A DNA stretch of 64,000 nucleotides from Trichobilharzia regenti (taxonomy: Eukaryota > Platyhelminthes > Trematoda > Strigeidida > Schistosomatidae): the NCBI GenBank assembly GCA_944472135.2, contig OX235270.1:119799842-119863841 (forward strand), read 5' to 3'. How positions within the stretch are numbered: position 1 is the stretch's first letter; the number at the start of each line of letters is the position of its first letter. A program made the translations under genes and the position numbers. Below the pieces are notes generated by a model. It made no database searches. It was not told where the DNA came from and saw nothing but the letters and a program-made list of their open reading frames with translations. Shown here one piece after another: positions 41,831 through 51,983 of the stretch.

Positions 41831-42445
41831 CTACTGTCTATTTAATAAGTTGAAGGTATCACGCCTAATGCTTTCTTTATCGCACAGAACACTAGCTAAG
41901 TAGGTAGGGTATGGATGAGTTTTTGTACTTGCTAGTGCGAGCATATAGTTTTCTATATAGGCCTGAAGAGATACAAGGGGAGAGTTGTGAATGAAGAGGG
42001 TGTTGTGAATTGGATAAGATGGATTTCGCCCATCTTTCACATGAGTCCATGCGCCTGTCAACCAAAGTATTAACAAGCAGGTTAAGTGGCACGTTGCTTG
42101 CCTTGCTGGAAACCTTCAACATCCTGCGTAGTAAGGTATAGTCTTTTTTCAGAAGCCAGCCTTGGAAAAACTAAGGGGGACCAATATAGAATAATAAGCA
42201 GAATGCGGGGGTCAACGAATTGTAGGAGTAAGCGTTGGGTTATACCAGAATATCTTAACTTCTTGATGTAGATGGTAAGACGGAATATTTTCTTAGAAGT
42301 CATCAAGATATGAGACGACCAGGAAAGATCAACAGGTAGAATGACGCCAAGATATTTAATTTCCGACTTGGTTTCTAATTAAGCGCCATCTATGTTGTAC
42401 ACCTCGTGAGTGCTAACCAGTTTGTTTAGGTCAGATTTGTGCCTA
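41831..42445 (-). pseudogene. Family X LINE C-terminal part
   Basis: Resumes after the insertion with FRHKSDLNKLV, SEIKYLGVILPVDLSWSSHI, KKIFRLTIYIKKLRYSGITQ. It shifts frame near 42115 and again near 42000, and ends with YLASVLCDKESIRRDTFNLL. Same domain order as 35167-35766. Confidence 0.8.
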
Positions 42446-42458
42446 AAGGTGAAATTGA
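42446..42458 (+). repeat. 13-bp target-site duplication, left copy
   Basis: AAGGTGAAATTGA, repeated exactly at 43644-43656. Removing the insert and one copy rejoins the family X frame (minus strand ...CQTVNFT, then FRHKSDLNKLV). Confidence 0.9.
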
Positions 42459-43643
42459 TTATTATTGTATCCTTTAGTTCCTAGAGGAACATAGGGCTTC
42501 AGCTGCTCACCTCCATTGACTTCGGTTTTCTGACAACTTTTTCACCCTGCTCCAGGTCTGTCCACATGCTTTCATCTCCTCCTCGCATGACCTCCTCCAA
42601 GTCACCCTTGGACGACCAACTCGCCGCCTCCCTTTCGGGTTCCACTCGAGGGCTTGTCTAGTGATGTCACTTGATGGTTTCCTCAGCGTATGGCCAATCC
42701 ATCTCCATTTCTTTCTGCCTATTTGTTTCACAATCGGTTCCTGATTGGTTCGCTCCCAGAGATCTTTGTTGCTGATCTTTTCTGGCCATCTGATCTTGAG
42801 TATTGAGCGGAGACAGTTGTTAATGAAGGTTTGAAGTTTGTTTGAGATGCTCTTTATGACTCGCCAAGTCTCTGATCCGTATAGTAGCACTGACTTCACA
42901 TTGGAGTTGAAAATCCGGATCTTATTTTTGATGCTGAGTGCTGTTGACCTCCACACAGATTTGAGAGTAATGAAAGCTTGTCTTGCTTTTCCGATTCTGG
43001 CTTTGATGTCCTCGTCAGTTCCGCCTGTAGTTGAGACGATGCTTCCCAGGTAGGTGAAGGAGGTTGTTTCTTTCAGGTTCTTCCCATTTATGCTTATTGT
43101 TGTCTGTTGTTGTTGTTGCTGTTGATGTTGGCAAGGAATCTTCATCATCTCTGTTTTATCTATGTTCACGTGAAGTCCTATCTTTGATGCTTCTTCTGCC
43201 AACTTGTTACTTTTCATTTGCATATCTTCCAGTTTATGGGAAATCAGACATATATCATCGGCGAAATCCAGATCCTCCAAGTCTTTTGTGTCAGTCCATT
43301 TTATGCCTGTTCCCTCGTTGGTTGCCGTTGTCTGTCGCATTATCCAATCAATTGCAATCAGGAAGATCATTGGTGATAGTAGACAGCCTTGCCTCACTCC
43401 CGTCCTCACTTCGAAGGCTTCCGTAAGTTTCCCGTTGTGGATTACTTGGCATGCAGCATTGTCGTATAACTGTTGGATGAGGTGTATAATTGTCGATGGG
43501 ACCCCGTAGTAGCGAAGTAGTTCCCAAATCACCTCTCGATCGACGCTGTCGAAGGCCTTTTCAAAGTCGATGAAGTTGAGATAGAGAGGTGACTGCCATT
43601 CCAAGCTTTGTTCAATGATGATCCGTAGAGTGGCGATTTGATC
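42459..43643 (-). mobile_element. RTE-b insertion (1,185 bp, 5'-truncated)
   Basis: Minus-strand 3' portion of the same element as 37980-40588, beginning inside RT just before motif A and ending with ggaactaaaggatacaataataa. Apart from a few substitutions and a longer glutamine run (7 against 5), it is the same sequence. Flanked by a perfect 13-bp TSD. Confidence 0.92.
42507..43643 (-). pseudogene. RTE-b reverse transcriptase, C-terminal part
   Basis: Open from the truncation point (DQIATLRIIIEQ) through motif A (FIDFEKAFDSV), B, C (FADDICLIS) and the C-terminal WIGHTLRKPSSD block. It stops at a TGA after ENRSQWR, where the longer copy has TGC and twelve more residues. A single-base lesion in an otherwise clean sequence. 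Confidence 0.88.
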
Positions 43644-43656
43644 AAGGTGAAATTGA
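43644..43656 (+). repeat. 13-bp target-site duplication, right copy
   Basis: Exact copy of 42446-42458. Confidence 0.9.
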
Positions 43657-44495
43657 CTGTTTGGCATTTGAAGGGATTTAAGGTGAGACCGTTTTCCTTG
43701 GACCATTGGCTGATTTCTGATGTAAAGGCGTTTAGTTTGGAGCAGTCACTTCGACATTTCACAGGCAAAGATACAGTCAATTCGTCAGCATATTTGACAA
43801 AATTAATGTAATTTGAAGATGGTAGGTCATGTAGGGAGAAAGAAAAAGGAAGTGGGGAGAGTACAGCACTTTGGGGGATACCAGCTCCAGGAAGCACAGC
43901 AGAAGAGGATTTACCTTTGTATATAGTGTACTGCATCCTGTTAGAGAAGTAGGAATGCGACCAGATTGTGACCCAGGACTCAGTTTGTGTCATAGAGAGC
44001 TTATTCAGCAGGAAACATCTGGGTACAGAGTTGAAAGCAGAAGTGAAGTCGAGAAGCGTGAAATGGACGTATTTGGCACCTTTATCTAATGATGAGACGA
44101 TACTGTTGTGTAAGACGGCTGCAGCGTCTAAAGTACTCCTACCCTGTCTGTAGACAAATTGTTTGGGGTCTTCGAAGCTCTTAAGGGAGGGTTCGAGTTT
44201 AAGGAGTACTAGTTTTCCCATAAGCTTTAGAAACGGGGAGGTGACGGCAATGGGTCAGAACTTAACGTTCTTGCTATTGCCAGGTTTAGGGACAGGGGCT
44301 ATTTTAATGTCTTTCCATGGAACAGGTACAACGTTTTCGGAGAAAGAAGCATTTAGGATGTTAGTTAGTGGAAGACATAGAGCATCTGCACATTGTTTTA
44401 GAACATATGCAGGTATACCATCAGGGCTAAGGCTACGTGAGGGCTTTAGCGTTTTAAGACATTTTAAAACATCGAGAGTATTAAAGTCATGAAAG
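43657..44495 (-). pseudogene. Family X reverse transcriptase, N-terminal part
   Basis: Blocks: LKPSRSLSPDGIPAYVLK, then PWKDIKIAPVPKPGN, a stop (KF*PIAVTS), KQFVYRQGRSTLDAAAVL, motif A FTLLDFTSAFNSV, motif B GIPQSAVLSPLPFSF, and motif C FVKYADELTVSL. Motif C reads YADE where active enzymes have YADD, so the catalytic pair is altered as well as the frame. It ends at the RTE-b insertion, in FKCQTVNFT. Confidence 0.85.
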
Positions 44496-45605
44496 TTATA
44501 TAAATAAATAAATTTATTCTCATGATACTGTACATGAGGGACGCCAGTTTACAGGCATCATCAAATTGTTACAGAAATAGGACCATATTATTCAGTCACA
44601 ATTTACAGTCGATAGAAAAATATGTTTAACATGTACACTGGAGATTATACATACACTTGATAAGTGTTAATCCCAGTAGTATTAAACATCCTTTTCACTT
44701 ATGTACAATCGTTTCTGTGCATAGTTGGAAAAATCTGCTAGATTGTCAGTGAGTGCAACACATCAGGAAATACAGGAGTATTGTCTTCGCATTAACAAAA
44801 AAACCAGGTCTTTGGTGGATGGTTTATAAGTGCCTGGGAAAAAAAATAAAGCTTGAAGTCAGTTTTCATACATAATTTTGTTATGTACAGAATTCTTGAA
44901 TTATAGTTCATTGTTGTGTTATTTGGAAATCAGTGATTTGCTTATCTCATTTGATCTGCAATGTCATTGTTGGGAGCAAAATACATAAGCTTTGGACGCA
45001 TTAATTAATGGATTTCTACTCCTTGTGGGTATTTACTTCTCATGAGGAGGGTTTTTGAATTTTAGTTGTTCCGACAGGAGTTGTGGATATTAACTGCTCA
45101 GCAACATTACGGATATAAGTTCATCACATTATCTTAGGAAAGTTGAGTTGTGGTTGGTGAGGTATATAAGATGCCCGACGGGCGTACATCTGTCCATGTG
45201 ATGTTGTGGTGAGTTATATCTTTTTCATGTTGTCGGTTTATATCCATTTTATTCCACTTATTGTGTTGGGTAGAAGTTTTACAAACGAAAATTCTTGTCT
45301 TTTTGAGGGTAAGTATCTTAATCGTTAATGTTTTATCTAAAATTATAAATATAGGCAAAAAACAACAGGTGTAGTATTTAAGCTTATACATTAAATGGAC
45401 CTATAATTTCGGAGGCTCTCAGATAGGAACTAGGAGTACCATCGTTTGCAAACTCTTGTAGTTTGTCGTTAAGCACCTTTTTGAAGGAGGCCAATGTACC
45501 TGCTTGACACACTTCCATTGGTAGTTTATTCCATATCTGTGCATACCTAATCAAATAAAACTTTTGCCTGGTAGCTGTTTTACATTGTTCGATAGCTACT
45601 GTACC

Positions 45606-46353
45606 CTAAGTGCGTCTTAGTTTGTAGCCACTGTCATCTGAAAGTCGAATGCCATTAGTAGAGGTAAAAACTAAGTGGTTTAGAAGCTTATAGTAAAGTG
45701 TTAAGTTTAGTCTCAGGCGTCTTAGCCATAGTGCTTCTAGTCGGAGGGTATCACATCTAGTGGAGTAGTTCGCACCATTTTCGGTTCCGAGTAATTTTGA
45801 CGTGAAGTAACTCTGCACTCCCTCGACTTTCAATTTGTCCTTTATGCGTATACTACTATACATGAATGAACAGTAATCAAATAAAGGACGCACACAAACA
45901 TTGTACAACAGAATTCTGGACTCATTTCTGTAAAAGTTCCTGAGTAGAAAGCCGATAAGTCTGCGTGACTTTGACACTTGTTTGGAGATATGTTCAGAAA
46001 ATGATAAGTCATGTGAGTATTTCAGTCCTAGGTCCAATACAGATTCCAGTCGTAAGAGTGCATGGCCTTGAATTGTCAGGTCAAGTTCTAAATTGTTGCA
46101 ACCTATGCAGAGCCAGCCACATTTGTCGACATTAAACTGGAGTTGCCAGGTGTCACACCATCTATCCATTTTTTCTAATTCTTGCTGTATGGCGTTTACT
46201 GTTATTCCGAGATCTGTGTTCTTGCATTTATAGGTCACTTTTAAGTCATCTGCATATAGTATTGGTTTACCAACACAAAAGCATTCACAGATACTGTTTA
46301 TATATATTATGAATAGGAGTGGGCCTAATACACTTCCCTGGATTACACCACTA
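45606..46353 (-). pseudogene. Family Y reverse transcriptase, motifs B-E and C-terminus
   Basis: Open stretch beginning SGVIQGSVLGPLLFIIYIN (motif B), then PILYADDLKVTYKC (motif C, YADD intact), the QFNVDKCGWLCIG block, FYRNESRILLYNVCVRPL, and ending SGYKLRRT. The 3' two-thirds is undamaged, but the upstream RT half is gone, so it is non-functional. Confidence 0.8.
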
Positions 46354-46375
46354 CTTACAGGTTTGGGCCTTGAGA

Positions 46376-47330
46376 TTATCAGCTACATGATTAGTAACGC
46401 TAGAGCTAGGAGAAGGAAAGCGTATAAAAGACTGATCAAAAGCATTAACATCATAAGAGGGAAAACATTACATCGCTTACTATTGCCAGTAATTTCATTG
46501 AAAAGTTTCCACATGCCGATAGGAGATTTTCATGATAAAAGTGTATGATTATAGATAGCATTAAGATTTCTGATTTCAAATTTGATTTGAGCATAAATCT
46601 TTTTAAGTCCTAACGTATCTTTGAATTTGTATAATGTTTCTTTCTGCCTGCAAAGTTGTTTGAGATGAGGAGACGAGAAGCGGTCGAGGAATTTGAATAG
46701 TGTTTGTTTGGGACATCATGTGTCAAGGCAGAACTTAAGATAATCCGTTATATCGGTGATTGAATCATCTAATGTACTTTCATATATTTAATACCAGTTA
46801 GTATTTTTTTAACATGCACCTTAGATTGAGTAGGTTGTCAGATGTGTAGCACCTTTCTTGTGCTTTCGTAGACAGGTGTGAGAGGACTTTAATATGTGTT
46901 TCGCTGTACATTTTTGGTAAAACACAGACAATACAGTGATCAGAGTTAAGTATCAGGTGCACGTCTACGTGTGTCATATACTCCTCCGTCATTCGTAAAA
47001 ATTAAATCGAGTGTTTTGTTCAGTCAAGTAGGAAATTCGACTATGTTTATGTGACCGAGTGCTTCAAGGAAGGAGCAATCTGAGGAGTTGAGATTCCCAG
47101 TAATAACAGATTGAGAGTTGTCGAAGTTGGCAGCGGCAAACATGATGAATTCGCCAGCAAAATTAGATAAATCAGGTGGTGATCAACTAGGAGAAATGTA
47201 CATGTTTGTAAGAAAGATATTTCAGTGGGCTGACGGTATAGATATTCGCGACGCAAGATCTTTTACCAACAACATCTACATTATTTATTTCTCGTGTACC
47301 AAGGGCAAAGCGAAACACCACAAGTGATTG
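46376..47330 (-). pseudogene. Family Y endonuclease and linker remnant
   Basis: Broken minus-strand frames with endonuclease-like blocks (SVITGNLNSSDCSFLEALGH, LNKTLDLIFTNDGGVY) and a linker (SSPHLKQLCRQKETLYKFKD, KSPIGMWKLFNEITG). Several stops and frameshifts. The 5' limit is uncertain. Confidence 0.65.
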
Positions 47331-47937
47331 TCCAAATTACGAGATATATTTCGGAACCAAATCACGGATTGAAGCGGAAGCTAATCTAGCTAGTTATCGT
47401 GCACGAAAGTGGCACGACGGAGTGCCAAATGGCGGGGATGCCTGACGGGAAGCCTTCAGCCAAACAAGTCCACTCAAACCCTAAGGGTCAGTATCCAATG
47501 TTCACTGATGATTCTTATGGTCACGATGTAGTTCTTCTCTCAGACATAATCTGTTCCTACGGTCAATAATTTTGGGGAATTATTCACCGCTAAAGCTCCC
47601 TCCCCCTAGTGGGGTTGTGAGGACCCTAAGACAGAACCATCCGGAAGTAAAAATAACTCGATGATTCCCTTACGGGTAAAAAAATCTTTCGAGAAGATTG
47701 GTGGCGTGCCTACTGGTTTGTCCGCCTATGCTAATAGGATATTTGCATATCGATTCCTTCATGTTGTACGCTGGATCCGGTGCTTCGTTGGTATCTTGTA
47801 CAGTGACCGTCTCACCTGGAAAAAAGGCATTCCAAGAACTTAGTAGAGCAAACTGCTTTTAATCAGAGTTTGGAAAATTTAGGTCCATCGAGCATGCAGT
47901 AAATACTACAAAAGTTACGGCGTCGAATATAAGCTTA
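47331..47937. other. No gene recognised
   Basis: About 600 bp, GC-richer than its surroundings, between family Y and the LTR cluster. It may be the 5' UTR of Y or unique DNA. A short inverted repeat lies around ccccctagtgggg (47610-47622). Confidence 0.4.
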
Positions 47938-48278
47938 TGTGAATGTACAGGTCTTACTGCGCTGGACCTCACGCTGTCCGCGGAAGATTTTCAGAAACAA
48001 CTTATAACAAACAACGCGAAGACCAGAACACATATTGGCGACTCGAGAATCCTTTATTCTTACGCAAATACGTAACACAAAATAAGGTTATTATACAAAA
48101 GGTTTCAGAATAAATGTATTAACAATAAATCACGATATTACTCCTGATAGTTTTTTTTCCAAAGAACAGCAAACGATGAGACGAAGACTGATGGATTCAT
48201 GACTCCCGCGAAAAAATATGGAGTTGGATTTGAGCAAACAACCATGAATTGATCGGTCAATCTTCAACTCCATTGACA
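47938..48278 (-). repeat. LTR L1 (3' LTR of leftmost minus element)
   Basis: Minus-strand TGTCAATGGAG...TTCACA, 341 bp, with TG...CA ends. A purine-rich segment lies just inside (48279-48310). It is clearly a different subfamily from L2-L4: the middle third does not match and instead resembles the LTR remnant at 61527-61712. Confidence 0.8.
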
Positions 48279-49424
48279 CTCCCCGGCAAAAAAGGGATCC
48301 AACCCCTTTTTTCCACCACGACCAATGCACGTTGACTTGGATGCCATTGCGAGAACCTGCGTCACACGGACAGAGCTGAAATGGAAAACAAACAGAAAAG
48401 CCAACACACCACAAGCATACCCACAGCGCAATCTCACACATCAATGACGACCTGCGCATTCCAGTCAAAAGCATTCTCTTGACATCTTGCAACACAACCG
48501 CACCTGCCAGAATGACTCTTGCAGAATGCAACGTGACCATGGCACCACCTCATGGTACTCAACGCACATCCTCTTATCTACTCACTACCAAATACCACTG
48601 AAATCGCTTGTCACTCATTCTGCCTCAATTCTAGTAACGATGACGTATGCAAGCCTCAGTCGTTTGCACTCTTTCTCCCCGGCGTGTGGGACCACAGCTA
48701 ACAATTATCTCCGTGTGCATTTCATTCTCAGCAATGGCCTCCCCGGCGTATACGACCCATCTGCTGTCCTTAACATCAATCAATTCATTCACGGATGTGG
48801 AAGACTCGAAACAACTTCAGAAGTAATCACGACGAAAAATTTATCAAAATTATGCAATAACAACAAGATACGAAAACAACGAGTAAACACAATTAATCCG
48901 AAATCACAAATTGATAGGACACACCACACGTATGCACGAAAAGTACAAATAACCTCGCGGATCATGTCTTGGTGGAATTCCTTTGAAGAATCGCAGGACT
49001 TACACCAGTACGCTTGCAACCCTTCTCACGTGGACAATTGTAAGTTGTGGAATGTCCGGACACAAACCAGATTAACCAACAATTACAATGATTGGAACTC
49101 ACACAAATATTTAACACAAACATATGTACAATCACTACATCAAATGTTGTGGATTGTGGCTTGACCAACGACCCTTGAAGAACTGTAGGACTTACAGCAG
49201 TACGCCTACATTCCTTCTCACGTTGATGATCCAAGTGGAAGTCGCTCGGACACAAACAGAATTACCAACAGCTAGATGAGAGATGATATAAATTCAGTAT
49301 ATACAATATGAACATATGTACAACATCACACACCAAGCACATTCGACTGCTCATTGATGTGCTACCCTTTGAAGAATTGTAGGACTTACAGCAGTACGCC
49401 TACAACCCTTCTCAGGTTGACGCT
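48279..49424 (-). other. 3' untranslated region of minus element 1, with subrepeats
   Basis: Lies between the second ORF and L1. It contains three imperfect ~195-bp direct repeats starting near 48984, 49177 and 49372 (landmark gaaga-t-gtaggacttaca). An antisense open frame (48487-49164 plus) overlaps most of it. It matches 59244-60199 of the plus-strand element, but is missing from units 2-4. Confidence 0.75.
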
Positions 49425-50462
49425 CTAGGTTGGAAAATCGTCGCAGAGTTCATTTGCTGACTTCCTTCTATCAGCTATATCCTCAAATCTGAACGGTAAC
49501 ACGCTCATGTCATTGTTTCGTAGAATGTAGATGACGAACAAACATACGACGTATCTGGTCAACCAAGCGTAGAAACAGAGTAATTTACACCAAAGATAAT
49601 AACATTCAAATAGTAACTTGAAACTAGAAATGCCTTTATTCATGCAAGTCAATTTAACAATTACTCTCTGGTTTACACCTGGCTTGTCCTCACTAAACTG
49701 AGCAATATCTTTCGTCTTTTCAAATGCACCAATAGTATCAAAGTCATTGCACAAGATACTTCAGTTGATGGGCGTCTTTTTCATTGTGGATGACAACACC
49801 AACAATGACCGATTGATACCAGTTGATGAAGTTAGCGGTGGATCAGAAGCTGTTGTTGCTCGACTTTCTGAAGTTTGTCTACCTGCAAGACCACCACCAC
49901 TGGTGTCTTTTACTATCAGCTCAGGTTTAACATTAGCATCTGATGATAGATGGGCTACATGCTGATCAATCACACTGACGGTCTGACAAGTATGCATGCC
50001 TTCTGCAAGTGCACCTGCACTTATTTCTAATTCACGTTCAAGTTGTACAGAACTTTTGTTCAACTCAGCAGTAGTAGGCATATCCCTCATCTCATCATGA
50101 TCAACCAAAGACAACTGTGAAGTATCATGATCATTATCACGAATATTCACTTTACCGTCAACTTCATCAATTTCAAACTCTTTATTAACAGAAGTAGATA
50201 ATTTTGGTTCCTCCTCGCAAATCCTAAACGGTTTTATAACTTCACTCTGACTAGCAATACCTTGTAAACTTGTAGGGGCAGAACTGGACTCTGAAGCAAT
50301 AACTCTATTCTGTGACACTCTATTCAACAATGGCTTACCAGTTGCAACTACAGACTTCTTCACCGCACCGTTATCGTCACACAATTCGGAGTCAGGCCTG
50401 GAGTTTACATTGAGCTTATCACTGAACTTGCTCACTGGTTCACAGTTCAACTTTGTATGCAC
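49425..50462 (-). pseudogene. ORF2 with C-terminal membrane segment, unit 1
   Basis: Two consecutive open parts in one frame: 50462-49761 (233 codons) and 49754-49425 (109 codons), separated by one TGA where the intact plus-strand relative (58185-59243) has TCA. The first part is polar and Ser/Asp/Glu-rich with no family I recognise. The second has a hydrophobic span of about 25-30 residues (LFECYYLWCKLLCFYAW continuing TRYVVCLFVIYIL) and ends in a 31-residue hydrophilic tail finishing ELCDDFPT. It sits where pol would be. It could be an envelope-like protein or a gag extension; the function is unknown. Confidence 0.65.
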
Positions 50463-50468
50463 CTCTTG

Positions 50469-51380
50469 CTAACGTGTAAAACACAACCGTGCTTGTCTTG
50501 CATCTTGTAACTCATCTGTTGAGGATGCGCTACGAAACTTGTTAAACTCACTAGGTCTATATGCATTACTAGACATCATGGAGCCTTCTCGATATCCACC
50601 TCTCTGAGGCCTATTCGTCATCAATGATTGCATTTTACTCTCAGACTGCTCTATTCTAGGGGGGAGATGTAATAGACTGGCGAACTTGCTCATAGATTGA
50701 TTGACACTATTGTTTACCAGTTTCAGATTGTCATCGAACTTTGGCTCGATACCCTCATCCTCCATACGGGAGCTTATCTTCACCCACTTCCTTTGCAGTC
50801 GAGTAGGTAGGCGTCTTGCTATTACTTCTAGTATAAAACTCGAGTTGAGGTTACTCATGCAATTCATAGAAATCAAGGTATTCTTATAAGTCATAAGATT
50901 ATCTAAAAACTCAGTGAGTGCCTTGGAGTCATCTCGAAGTTGGCTGCCATTACCTTTGACAGCTTCGTATACGTTCCTTACAATCATCGAAGGTCTTCCA
51001 AACCTTTGACGCAATATGCTCATAGCCTCATCGTAGCCCTCTTTTGACTTCATAAACTTACAACACTGTATAGCTCTTGCGGCAATTCCAGTGCAATACC
51101 TCATCAAATACATTAACTTCATTTCATCATTTAATAGAAAACTATTCAGCATGATCTCAAACTCCTTTACAAACTGTAAATAATCAGCCGGGTTTCCATC
51201 GAAACACCGTGGTTCAAATTTAGGGAGTTTGATGTTCCTATTATCCCTGAACGGCGAAACAGTAACATCAACCATGTCATGCTTAACATCAGACACATCG
51301 TTACAATTAACAGACAAGTCACCATGACTTACTTTCCTGTTTGCATCCAAGACGCTCTGTCCCTTCTTTGACCCAGGCAT
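50469..51380 (-). CDS. Gag-like protein (DUF1759-type), unit 1
   Basis: 303 residues from ATG (MPGSKKGQS) to TAG. The core has IKLPKFEPRCFDGNPADYLQ, a YCTGIAARAIQCC block, DEAMSILRQRFGRPSM and FILEVIARRLPTRLQRKW. This order fits the DUF1759 gag-like domain of BEL/Pao-type LTR elements. A Gly/Arg-rich stretch (NRPQRGGYREG) follows, and the frame stops inside what looks like a degraded CCHC zinc knuckle (CFTR, stop, QEVHTKLNC). ORF2 continues in the same frame after the TAG. It would package element RNA in a virus-like particle. Confidence 0.8.
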   Translation of the reverse strand: MPGSKKGQSVLDANRKVSHGDLSVNCNDVSDVKHDMVDVTVSPFRDNRNIKLPKFEPRCFDGNPADYLQFVKEFEIMLNSFLLNDEMKLMYLMRYCTGIAARAIQCCKFMKSKEGYDEAMSILRQRFGRPSMIVRNVYEAVKGNGSQLRDDSKALTEFLDNLMTYKNTLISMNCMSNLNSSFILEVIARRLPTRLQRKWVKISSRMEDEGIEPKFDDNLKLVNNSVNQSMSKFASLLHLPPRIEQSESKMQSLMTNRPQRGGYREGSMMSSNAYRPSEFNKFRSASSTDELQDARQARLCFTR

Positions 51381-51528
51381 TGTTGAACTTGACCCAATTC
51401 CAAAAACGTTCCAGATATTGCTTGTTCAAAGAGGACTTGACCGGCACCAGGAAAGATGAACGGTGACTATCCGAACTGACACCAACTGTCCAAAACCGCT
51501 CAAAAACTGACGTTGTACCGTCAGAAAC
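51381..51528 (-). other. 5' leader of minus unit 1
   Basis: 148 bp between L2 and the gag ATG. It has no convincing primer-binding site that I can match to a tRNA end. Confidence 0.5.
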
Positions 51529-51887
51529 TGTCAGTCACGTCTCATAAACCGTTAATGCCCAGCTCTTGCTACGCTCGGGCCCACGCTGTTCCTTGAAGTT
51601 TTTCAGAAACGCTTAGTAATGACGGACGCAAAAACCAAAACACCAATTGGTGACTCGAGGATTCTTTATTGTTACACCAACATATAAACAATGTTACAAC
51701 TAAGGTCTGTGAACAAATATTACAATGATAAATCACAATATTACTTCTGACAGTTTTGTCTCGACTTCTTTCTGAACAGCGACCGATGAGACGATGACTG
51801 TCGTATTGATGCCTCCGCGAAAATTGGGGAAGTTGGTTTTGAGCAAACAACCATGAATTGATCGTTCAATCTTCAACTACAGTGACA
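51529..51887 (-). repeat. LTR L2 (359 bp)
   Basis: Minus-strand TGTCACTGTAGTTG...GTGACTGACA with TG...CA ends. It contains AATAAAGAATC, a likely polyadenylation signal, around 51660-51670. Shared between units 1 and 2. On its unit-2 side it abuts 3' UTR sequence directly, with no purine tract. Confidence 0.85.
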
Positions 51888-51983
51888 CACACCAAGCACA
51901 TTGGACTGCTCATTGATGTGCTACCCTTTGAAGAATTGTAGGACTTACAGCAGTACGCCTACAACCCTTCTCAGGTTGACGCT

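Larger units (their letters stand above)
41484..44495 (-). mobile_element. Family X LINE (CR1/jockey-like), split by RTE-b
   Basis: Reading right to left: RT domain 44495-43657, an RTE-b insertion 43643-42459, the C-terminal part 42445-41831, then a 3' UTR ending tggaataaagcaaattattattct at 41484-41510. The 3' end matches the plus-strand family X copy at 35161-36031. 5'-truncated in the RT fingers. Its right end touches the 3' tail of family Y at 44496. Confidence 0.85.
44496..47330 (-). mobile_element. Family Y LINE (CR1/jockey-like), internally deleted
   Basis: Right to left: endonuclease remnant (47330-46900), linker, RT motif B to C-terminus (46353-45606), then about 1.1 kb of 3' UTR ending in a TTTA-type tail at 44497-44520 (aataaatttatttatttat). 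RT fingers and motif A are missing, joined near 46370. Different from families X and RTE-a/b by sequence and tail. Confidence 0.75.

Noticed and set aside
44163..44492. 109-codon plus-strand ORF as a gene
   Set aside because: Antisense to the family X reverse transcriptase, which explains the region.
47497..47520. Second hammerhead core (ctgatgattcttatgg)
   Set aside because: No GAAA box or stem II/III pairing follows. Other CTGATGA/CTGACGA matches at 1980, 6011, 6217, 36521, 40019 and 49936 fail for the same reason.
49747..49965. 72-codon plus-strand ORF repeated in three units
   Set aside because: Antisense shadow of ORF2, conserved only because the units are near-identical.
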